Assembly (NCBI GenBank): GCA_011682355.1
Contig: JAACEU010000009.1
Span: forward strand, 1 to 11,225
From: Nitrospirota bacterium
GTDB taxonomy: Bacteria > Patescibacteriota > Gracilibacteria > UBA1369 > LOWO2-01-FULL-3
DNA length: 11,225 bases
Direction of reading: 5' to 3'
A program made the translations under genes and the position numbers. Shown here one piece after another: positions 1 to 5,288 of this stretch; within the stretch, counting starts at the first letter, position 1; each line of letters starts with the position of its first letter. The notes under the pieces were generated by a model that saw only the letters and a program-made list of their open reading frames with translations, was not told the origin of the DNA and did not search any database.

Positions 1-1244
1 AGAAAGTTCTTGGAAAAGTTTTTGAGAAAAAAGGAGCGGAAATTATTAAACTAAATGAGAAAGCGGCGGATATTGGACATGAGTTGGCGGGGAAATGGGC
101 TGACGATTTTCATGTGGAGATGTCGGGAGGAAGTGCTAAAGACAATATGTTTATTGAGGGAAATGATGCTTTTGCTCTGGGAGCTTTGAAAGCGGGATGT
201 AAATATGTGGGGGAATATCCGATGACGCCTTCTTCTTCGATTTTGCATTTTATGGCGAAGTGGGCGGAGAAATATGGGGTTGTGGTGAAGCATACTGAGG
301 ACGAAATTGCGGCTTGTAATAGTATTATTGGGGCCGGTTTTGCCGGAGTACGGTCGTTGGCCGCTACTTCCGGTGGAGGTTTGGCGTTGATGGGAGAGGC
401 TATTGGTTTGGCGGGGATGAATGAGGTGCCGTGTGTAATAGCTAATGTGATGAGACCCGGGCCTGCGACCGGTTTGCCTACTCGGACTGACCAGGGAGAT
501 CTGAGGCAAGTGATTCATGCGGGGCAGGGCGATCCGGTGAAATTGGTTTTGTTGCCGGGGTCGGTTGAGGAATGTTTTTATTTTGGATATCAGGCATTTA
601 ATTTGGCGGAAAAATATCAGCTTCCCGTGATTGTTTGTTTCGACAAGCATTTAGGGGAAGGATATTTTACTGTGCCTCTATTTGATGAATCCGGATTGAA
701 AGTTGATAGGGGAAAATTGATAAGAGAGGTTTCCGGCGAGTACAAAAGGTATTTGAGGACCGAGGATGGCGTTAGCCCACGAACTATTCCCGGAGTGAAA
801 GGTGGAATTCACCGAGCGACTTCGGACGAACACGATGAATATGGAGATATTGTAGAGGATGCGGAAAACAGGAAATTGATGGTGGAAAAAAGGATGCAAA
901 AAATTGCGAACGCTGCCGCTGAGTTGCCAAAACCCGAGTTGATTGGTGACGAGGGCGCAGAGGTTACTTTTGTGACTTGGGGATCCAGCGTGGGGATCTG
1001 CAAAGAAGCGGCTGAGATTCACGGCAACGCAAATGTTTTACAAATAAAAACTGCTTATCCGTTTCATGCAAAAGAAGTTAAGAAAATTTTGGAGTCTGTG
1101 AAGAGACCCGTTTTGGTGGAGCATAATTTCACGGCACAAATGGGTGGATTGATTGCAGAAGGAACAGGAGTTCTTATTGAAGAAAAAGTTTTGAGATATG
1201 ATGGTCAGCCGATGACCGCAAAATATATAAACGATAAAATTTAA
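1..1244 (+). CDS. korA: 2-oxoacid:ferredoxin oxidoreductase, alpha (fused gamma-alpha) subunit, 5' end missing
   Basis: This subunit works with KorB to oxidise a 2-oxoacid (2-oxoglutarate or a similar acid) to its acyl-CoA while reducing ferredoxin, in the cytoplasm. The frame is open from the first bases (first full codon at 3), giving 413 codons. A TTG at 84 could be taken as a start, but the 27 codons before it read as protein (KVLGKVFEKKGAEIIKLNE), like the end of the gamma domain that precedes alpha in fused KorA proteins. The true start is therefore outside the window. Counting from codon 3, the alpha domain begins near residue 48 (NMFIEGNDAFALG), followed by the family motif YPMTPSS (72-78), the KHTEDEIAA stretch, the DEHDEYG segment, and a C-terminal domain ending in VEHNFTAQMGG. 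Fused members are usually about 550-610 aa, so roughly 150-190 residues are missing. It overlaps korB at TAATG, which implies translational coupling. The exact 2-oxoacid cannot be told from sequence alone. Confidence 0.93.
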   Translation, partial: KVLGKVFEKKGAEIIKLNEKAADIGHELAGKWADDFHVEMSGGSAKDNMFIEGNDAFALGALKAGCKYVGEYPMTPSSSILHFMAKWAEKYGVVVKHTEDEIAACNSIIGAGFAGVRSLAATSGGGLALMGEAIGLAGMNEVPCVIANVMRPGPATGLPTRTDQGDLRQVIHAGQGDPVKLVLLPGSVEECFYFGYQAFNLAEKYQLPVIVCFDKHLGEGYFTVPLFDESGLKVDRGKLIREVSGEYKRYLRTEDGVSPRTIPGVKGGIHRATSDEHDEYGDIVEDAENRKLMVEKRMQKIANAAAELPKPELIGDEGAEVTFVTWGSSVGICKEAAEIHGNANVLQIKTAYPFHAKEVKKILESVKRPVLVEHNFTAQMGGLIAEGTGVLIEEKVLRYDGQPMTAKYINDKI

Positions 1245-2095
1245 TGGCGGAATTAAAAGATTTACAAACCAGGCAAAACCCAAATTGGTGTCCGGGATGC
1301 GGGGACTATGGGATCCAGGCGGCGCTGAAACAAGCGATTGTTAATCTTAAAGTTGATCCTGAGAACGTAGCTATTTCTACAGGAATTGGCTGTGGTTCAA
1401 AGATTAATCAATGGATAGAAACTTATGGATTTGCGGGATTGCACGGGCGAAGTCTTCCTGTTGCGATGGGAATAAAATTGGCGAATCCGGAGCTGACTGT
1501 GATCGACGTAAGTGGAGATGGAGACGGGTATGGAATCGGGATGTGCCATTTCATTAATACCATGAGACGAAATATTGATATTACTTATATTGTTCAGAAT
1601 AATCAGATTTACGGGCTAACGCTTGGGCAAACTTCGCCGACTTCGGAGAAAGGTGCTGTCGGTCCTTCGACGCCTCATGGAGTGATCGAAAACCCTGTGA
1701 ATCCTATTCGTTTAGCCCTTTCGAGCGATTGTACTTTTGTGGCTCGTGGGTTTGCTGGAGATATTCCACATCTGACCGGGCTTATCGAGGAAGCGGTGAA
1801 GCATCGTGGATTTGCTCTGATCGACGTGCTCCAGCCGTGTGCAACATTCAACAAAGTAAATACTCATAAGTTCTTCAGGGAGAGGGTTTATAAACTTGAG
1901 GGTCATGATGTGGCGGATTTGGGGAAGGCATTTGAGGTTGCCGCCGAGTGGGGAGACAAGATTCCGATTGGAGTTTTCTACAAAGTGGAAAAACCAATTT
2001 ATGAGGATAGTGATGTCGGACTGAAAAGTGGCAATCCGGTGAAGGCTGATATCTCTGATGTGGATGTGCAGGCAGTGATGGAGAGTTTTATGTAG
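1244..2095 (+). CDS. korB: 2-oxoacid:ferredoxin oxidoreductase, beta (TPP-binding) subunit
   Basis: This 283-aa protein is the thiamine-diphosphate and iron-sulfur subunit partnering the gene just upstream. NWCPGCGD near the start supplies Cys16 and Cys19. Cys50 (GIGCGS) and Cys199 (QPCATFN) complete the four cysteines expected for the single 4Fe-4S cluster of this subunit type. The TPP/Mg motif runs from GDGD (91-94) to QNNQIYGLTLGQTSPTS (118-134). The usual family pattern is GDGDxxxIGxNH; here the Asn before the His is Cys101 (IGMCH), a small departure near the cofactor. Length is normal for the family. The ATG at 1244 shares its A with the korA TAA stop, so the two are co-translated. No terminator hairpin is visible after the TAG stop. 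The kor-type identity is firmer than the substrate; a pyruvate-active enzyme is possible. Confidence 0.93.
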   Translation: MAELKDLQTRQNPNWCPGCGDYGIQAALKQAIVNLKVDPENVAISTGIGCGSKINQWIETYGFAGLHGRSLPVAMGIKLANPELTVIDVSGDGDGYGIGMCHFINTMRRNIDITYIVQNNQIYGLTLGQTSPTSEKGAVGPSTPHGVIENPVNPIRLALSSDCTFVARGFAGDIPHLTGLIEEAVKHRGFALIDVLQPCATFNKVNTHKFFRERVYKLEGHDVADLGKAFEVAAEWGDKIPIGVFYKVEKPIYEDSDVGLKSGNPVKADISDVDVQAVMESFM

Positions 2096-2107
2096 GAAAG
2101 CGCGGGG

Positions 2108-2136
2108 TTGACTTTTTCACCGTTTATTCGTAGAAT
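2108..2136 (+). promoter_or_regulatory. sigma70-like promoter for the 103-aa gene
   Basis: TTGACT at 2108-2113 and TAGAAT at 2131-2136 are separated by exactly 17 bp, each one base (T for A, G for T) from consensus. Transcription would begin near 2143, giving a leader of about 16 nt that contains AAAGGA (2148-2153) five bases before the ATG at 2159. This makes the downstream gene a separate unit from korAB. Confidence 0.7.
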
Positions 2137-2158
2137 CTGTCTCCTGTAAAGGATTACT

Positions 2159-2470
2159 ATGTTAAATGAGTCGCGAAAAAGTGCGTCATGCGTTGAGCGT
2201 TCTGGAAATATACGAGTGAGGCCCAAAATCTATGTAAAACAGAAACTGGCTGAATACTTGGGCGTTTCCTCTAGCGAAATAATAAGTACAGACGAGTTAA
2301 CAAATGTTCAAGCTCGTAGCCTCATGGCAGACGCTGAAATATATTTTGATTTTTGTGGTTTTCTTCACAAGTCCACTTTTTTGGAAGACGATTCTAATTT
2401 TACGGTGTCGCAGTGTATAAAACTGATAAGACTTCAGCTGGGTGAATACAACTATCTTTTAGGTCGCTGA
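2159..2470 (+). CDS. hypothetical 103-aa protein, possibly carrier-protein-like
   Basis: I do not recognise a family with certainty. The ATG is supported by AAAGGA five bases upstream and by a strong promoter just before it. The protein is soluble, with no signal peptide or membrane segment. Its pattern resembles an acyl/peptidyl carrier protein: a first helix ending KLAEYLGVSSSEI (29-41), then ARSLMADAEIYFDF (52-65) where carriers have DSL plus a helix ending in a Phe, then FTVSQCIKLI (81-90) where carriers have TV..ai.yi. Ser54 would sit at the phosphopantetheine position, but the Asp before it is Arg53, so it may not be modified. No carrier-modifying or fatty-acid gene lies nearby. It ends with the only TGA stop in the window and overlaps the 3' end of convergent queG by 19 bp. 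Existence of the gene is likely; the carrier-like reading is inference. Confidence 0.7.
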   Translation: MLNESRKSASCVERSGNIRVRPKIYVKQKLAEYLGVSSSEIISTDELTNVQARSLMADAEIYFDFCGFLHKSTFLEDDSNFTVSQCIKLIRLQLGEYNYLLGR

Positions 2471-3444
2471 GCAAAGAAAAAGTTTCTATTTAAGCCTTTG
2501 CGTTTTGTGCGCATGAGCGGGGATCCGGCGAAGGTTTCGAGGAATTCTTGGTCGGTTTTTATTTGGGTGATTGGGATTTGGTCGCCAGCGATTTTTGGTG
2601 GGAGGGCTTTAATCGGTTTTTGGCGGGCGAGGTTGTGAGGGCAGGCTTCCTGGCAAATGTCACAGCCGAAGATGCGTTTGGTTTTGTAGATTTGGGCGGC
2701 AATTTCCGGCGGGATCTCATTTCGGTTTTCGATGGTATGGTAGGAGATGCATTTGCGGGCGTCGACTACTCCGGGTGCGATGATTGCGCCGGCTGGACAA
2801 GCGTCAATACAGCGAGTACAAGCGCCGCATGACATATTGCAGATTCCGGCACGGGGATTGAAAATTTTTCTTGAAACGTCCTCCCCGCCAACGGCGTGTG
2901 CGGATTGTTCCTGCGAAACAATTTTCGTATCCCCGTGCCGCTTACCTACAAGATTTAATGTGGTGAAGATGACCGCCAGGAAAATCCAGGATCCGAATTC
3001 GGGGGAAATGAGGCAGGAGTTTTTGCCGATAAATCCTAGATTTGCTTGTTCTGCAAATGCTCGTTCGAGGACAGGTCCGGTGTCAACGTAGGACTTGGTT
3101 TTTGCCTCGAGGTCGGCTTCTGCGATGTAGGTCTCGAGTTTTTTTAACATCTTTCCGATGACCTTGTGGTAATCGCGGCCGTAGGCGTATCGAGCTATTC
3201 GTCCGTTGTCTTTTTTTAGTTTTGGCTGGTCGTGATAATAATTTTTTCCCAAAACTATTACAGATTTTGCTTCATTGACTCTGGGCTTTTTCATATATTC
3301 CATATCCGCCTCGTAGCCTTCCTCAAGCCATTTTTCGTGTGCTTTTATATATTTTTGCGGAAGCTTGCCGGAAGTGAATCCTACAAGGTCGAAACCCAGA
3401 GACAGCGCATATTGTTCAATATTTCCATTCATTTTTTCTTCCAT
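2452..3444 (-). CDS. queG: epoxyqueuosine reductase QueG
   Basis: QueG performs the last step of queuosine synthesis, reducing epoxyqueuosine in the tRNA anticodon wobble position with cobalamin and two 4Fe-4S clusters. Counted from the ATG at 3495, the B12-domain motif YVDTGP (Asp138 the likely acid), GFIGKN and FGSWIFL are followed by the ferredoxin-like motif CGACTRCIDACP (Cys223, 226, 229, 233), CISYHTIE (Cys249) and GCDICQEACPHN (Cys278, 281, 285). In-frame ATGs lie at 3495, 3462, 3444 and 3432. I prefer 3444: GGAG lies nine bases upstream and the N-terminal length then matches relatives. A TAGAAT at 3479-3484 on this strand could be its -10, which would put 3495 upstream of the transcript. 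The protein stops just after the RN..A segment, so there is no C-terminal HEAT-like extension. An insertion of about 30 residues (186-217) lies just before the first cluster motif and is built from a palindrome. No other queuosine genes are in the window. Confidence 0.93.
   Translation of the reverse strand: MEEKMNGNIEQYALSLGFDLVGFTSGKLPQKYIKAHEKWLEEGYEADMEYMKKPRVNEAKSVIVLGKNYYHDQPKLKKDNGRIARYAYGRDYHKVIGKMLKKLETYIAEADLEAKTKSYVDTGPVLERAFAEQANLGFIGKNSCLISPEFGSWIFLAVIFTTLNLVGKRHGDTKIVSQEQSAHAVGGEDVSRKIFNPRAGICNMSCGACTRCIDACPAGAIIAPGVVDARKCISYHTIENRNEIPPEIAAQIYKTKRIFGCDICQEACPHNLARQKPIKALPPKIAGDQIPITQIKTDQEFLETFAGSPLMRTKRKGLNRNFFFAQRPKR
2847..2940. repeat. 94-bp palindromic element inserted in frame in queG
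   Basis: CGGCACGGGGAT at 2847-2858 is perfectly repeated in inverted form at 2929-2940. After a small 1x2 mismatch the pairing continues for seven more bases (2860-2866 with 2920-2926). The 50 or so bases between carry a smaller CGCC/GGCG hairpin (2886-2896). The limits coincide with the extra residues of QueG (RHGDTKIV to NPRAG) that relatives lack between the IFTTL strand and the CGACTRC motif. This looks like a palindromic repeat element that keeps the reading frame, similar in kind to Rickettsia palindromic elements. No flanking target duplication is evident. Confidence 0.65.
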
Positions 3445-3499
3445 ACTTTTATGCTCCAACATAAATGGATATTTTGCAATTCTATTTTCAACCATGGTC

Positions 3500-3528
3500 T
3501 TAACTTTCTAAAATTTTGGGAGTAGTAT
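3500..3528 (+). promoter_or_regulatory. weak candidate promoter for nrnA
   Basis: TTAACT (3500-3505) and TAGTAT (3523-3528) are spaced by 17 bp, each matching four of six consensus bases. Transcription would start near 3535, about 26 nt before the ATG at 3561. It sits in the divergent gap between queG and nrnA. If real, the TTG at 3516 upstream of the start site cannot be the start codon. Confidence 0.35.
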
Positions 3529-3560
3529 TTTTTCTTATTTCCATTTTATTTTCTACTTTT

Positions 3561-4571
3561 ATGATGATTTCCGACAGTCTAAACTCAGAGTTTCATAAAG
3601 CAAAAAAGGTGTTTGACGCGGCTGAAAGAATTGTCATAATTTCACATCGAAATCCGGACGGAGATGCGGTGGGAACCAATTTGGCGCTGAGGCATGGGCT
3701 TGAAGCTCTTGGCAAGACTGTGGTAAGTGCGTGCGTGGACTCAGTTCCAGCGAACAGTGTGTATTTGAAAAAGGCAGATAGCTTTGTTTTGGATTTTAAT
3801 TATGAGGATTTTGATGCGGTTGTGAGCGTGGATTGTGGATCGTTGAAGCTGGTTCAATTTCACGAGAGCAAGCCGGAGATTTTGTCCGGGGAAAAACCGT
3901 TTGTGAATTTTGATCACCATGAATCTAATGATAATTTTGGAACGGTGAATCCTGTAGACCCTGATGCTTGTGCGACTGCTTGCGTGCTTTACAGGTTTTT
4001 TAAGTTTTTGGATTGGAAAATAAATATTGATACGGCGACCGCACTTCTTCATGGAGTGTATTTTGATACTGGAGGAATGATGCACAGCAATGCAACTGCG
4101 GATGTTTTCCGGCTGGTCGGAGATTTGATGATGAAGGGAGCTAATGTTCAAAAAATTTCCAAGGAACTTTTCCATACAACTCCTGTGAACAAATTGCGAC
4201 TTTGGGGACGGATCATGGAGCGCGCTTATGTGAATGACGATGGAGTGACTGTTTCTGCTGTGAACCGTGCGGATTATGAGGCTACCGGAGCTACTCCGAA
4301 CGATACCGGAGGAGTAATTGATTATTTGAATGCGGTGCCCGGAAGCAAATATTGTGTGCTTTTGAGTGAAGATGACAATGAGAGAGTGAAGGGATCTTTG
4401 CGGACCCAAAGGGATGATGTGAATCTCTCAGAAGTGGCTGGACAGTGGGGTGGAGGAGGTCATCCGAAGGCGAGCGGATTTGGAGTTAAAGGAAAATTGG
4501 AACCGGTAATGAGCTGGAAAGTGATGCAGGAAGAAGATGGAGACGAGCATGGAGTGGATTTGAAATTCTAG
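3561..4571 (+). CDS. nrnA: DHH/DHHA1 phosphoesterase, NrnA-type oligoribonuclease / pAp phosphatase
   Basis: NrnA-type enzymes degrade 2-5 nt RNA fragments (nanoRNA) and often hydrolyse pAp, using two metal ions in the cytoplasm. Counted from the ATG at 3561 (336 aa), the DHH motifs are SHRNPDGDAVG (28-38), VDCG (90-93), FDHHESN (117-123) and YFDTGG (Asp169). The C-terminal DHHA1 domain has the substrate-binding WGGGGHPKASGF (296-307). All metal ligands are present. The frame is open back to a TTG at 3516, but those 15 extra residues are hydrophobic only because the DNA is T-rich. Family members begin a short distance before the first DHH motif, so ATG 3561 (or 3564) is preferred, though neither has a clear ribosome-binding site. 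It is divergent from queG. Cyclic-dinucleotide phosphodiesterase relatives share the fold, so substrate is inferred from overall length and the short domain layout. Confidence 0.88.
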   Translation: MMISDSLNSEFHKAKKVFDAAERIVIISHRNPDGDAVGTNLALRHGLEALGKTVVSACVDSVPANSVYLKKADSFVLDFNYEDFDAVVSVDCGSLKLVQFHESKPEILSGEKPFVNFDHHESNDNFGTVNPVDPDACATACVLYRFFKFLDWKINIDTATALLHGVYFDTGGMMHSNATADVFRLVGDLMMKGANVQKISKELFHTTPVNKLRLWGRIMERAYVNDDGVTVSAVNRADYEATGATPNDTGGVIDYLNAVPGSKYCVLLSEDDNERVKGSLRTQRDDVNLSEVAGQWGGGGHPKASGFGVKGKLEPVMSWKVMQEEDGDEHGVDLKF

Positions 4572-4592
4572 AGCTGATTTTTGGCTAGGGGA

Positions 4593-4621
4593 TTTACTTT
4601 TTGGTGTTTTTTTGGTATAAT
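4593..4621 (+). promoter_or_regulatory. extended -10 promoter for the 187-aa gene
   Basis: A consensus TATAAT (4616-4621) is preceded by TGG at 4613-4615, the extended -10 element, and by TTTACT (4593-4598) 17 bp upstream as a -35. The start site would be near 4628 and the leader about 17 nt, ending at the ATG at 4645. The promoter separates this gene from nrnA. Confidence 0.75.
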
Positions 4622-4644
4622 TTAATGATAGATAACTTATTATT

Positions 4645-5208
4645 ATGAATGATAATGCTGAAGCACATAATAGAAACGCTTCTAAAAACGATACCGGCTT
4701 GCTAGACGATAAACGTGAGCGAGAGGACTGGATAAAGAGGCAGGAATCCGCAGTAGGAGGTAAACTGCAAAACATGACTCGAAAAGCAATTGTTCTTGCG
4801 ATAGCTGATAAAGGAAAATCACCTACAGCCGCACTGGAAGGGATAAAAGAGAGATACTTTGAAGGAGATGAAAAGCATCCGGATGCTCAAATTATTAGTA
4901 GAATTATTGAGTCTATTCACAGCAAGGTTCCTCTTTCTGCTGTTGCTGAAATCGAAAATAATAAGGCAGAGGCTTTCCGTGAAAAGTTGAGAGAGAGTTT
5001 ACCTGCTTCTAATAGAGTTGTAAAAAATATAGAAAATATTTTTGACCATGTTAAAGATGGTTACAAATCCGGACTCATTCCTGATCTGTACGAGCTACAA
5101 ACTGAAGTCGATGAGTTGGTTAGCATTCTTGGGCTTGATAAAAATATCTTTTCGGGAGCAATAACCAAATACTCCTTATTGGTTCCAAAATTTGAAGAAA
5201 AATATTAA
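4645..5208 (+). CDS. hypothetical 187-aa helical cytoplasmic protein
   Basis: I do not recognise this protein. It is highly charged, has no cysteine, no signal peptide and no membrane segment, and is probably mostly alpha-helical. The first 40 residues are hydrophilic and likely flexible (NDNAEAHNRNASKND), followed by helices at about 44-70, 80-115 and 118-180. The ATG at 4645 is fixed by an extended -10 promoter about 17 nt before the expected transcript start, yet no Shine-Dalgarno is visible in the short leader. It stands alone between nrnA and carB with its own promoter upstream and another after it, so it is likely a single-gene unit. Its codon choice is less rich in GCG, GGG and TTG than the flanking nrnA and carB, as is also true of the 601-aa gene. 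This could mean lower expression, or a different origin. Confidence 0.7.
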   Translation: MNDNAEAHNRNASKNDTGLLDDKREREDWIKRQESAVGGKLQNMTRKAIVLAIADKGKSPTAALEGIKERYFEGDEKHPDAQIISRIIESIHSKVPLSAVAEIENNKAEAFREKLRESLPASNRVVKNIENIFDHVKDGYKSGLIPDLYELQTEVDELVSILGLDKNIFSGAITKYSLLVPKFEEKY

Positions 5209-5215
5209 GGCCATC

Positions 5216-5244
5216 TTGATTTTCATCCCATTCTCGCCTACAAT
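5216..5244 (+). promoter_or_regulatory. sigma70-like promoter for carB
   Basis: TTGATT (5216-5221) and TACAAT (5239-5244) are spaced by 17 bp; the -10 matches five of six bases. Transcription would begin near 5251, about 19 nt before the carB ATG at 5270. GAGG at 5251-5254 is then at the extreme 5' end and rather far (15 nt) from the start codon. Confidence 0.6.
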
Positions 5245-5288
5245 CCCTTTGAGGTAATTTGATAAATTCATGGCACCACTCAAAGGGA
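5244..5288. repeat. perfect 10-bp dyad flanking the carB start codon
   Basis: TCCCTTTGAG (5244-5253) is the exact inverted complement of CTCAAAGGGA (5279-5288). The 25 bases between hold the carB ATG (5270-5272) and a small AATTT/AAATT hairpin (5256-5260 with 5264-5268). The left arm starts at the last base of the -10 box and covers the expected transcription start; the right arm is inside the first codons of carB. It could be an operator or, in read-through RNA, a hairpin enclosing the start codon. Confidence 0.6.

Noticed and set aside
51..650. Long minus-strand open frame across korA
   Set aside because: Basic, His/Arg/Ser-rich shadow of a clear coding gene with no recognisable domain; the same holds for the antisense frames over carB (5765-6793, 6821-7465).
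84..1244. korA starting at the TTG at 84
   Set aside because: The 27 codons upstream in the same frame are open and read as the end of the gamma domain; the gene simply enters from outside the window.
2468..2470. Recoded UGA (Gly) as in Gracilibacteria or Absconditabacteria
   Set aside because: Reading through this TGA only runs antisense into queG, and no other gene has an in-frame TGA over several thousand bases, so the standard bacterial code fits.
2747..3091. Plus-strand open frames across queG (also 2548-2832 and 3232-3525)
   Set aside because: Antisense to conserved QueG motifs, with no ribosome-binding site and no family resemblance.
3516..3560. A hydrophobic N-terminal segment (signal or anchor) on the NrnA-type protein
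   Set aside because: It comes from T-rich DNA before the ATG at 3561, starts at a TTG without a ribosome-binding site, lies partly upstream of the candidate promoter's start site, and does not fit a cytoplasmic nuclease.
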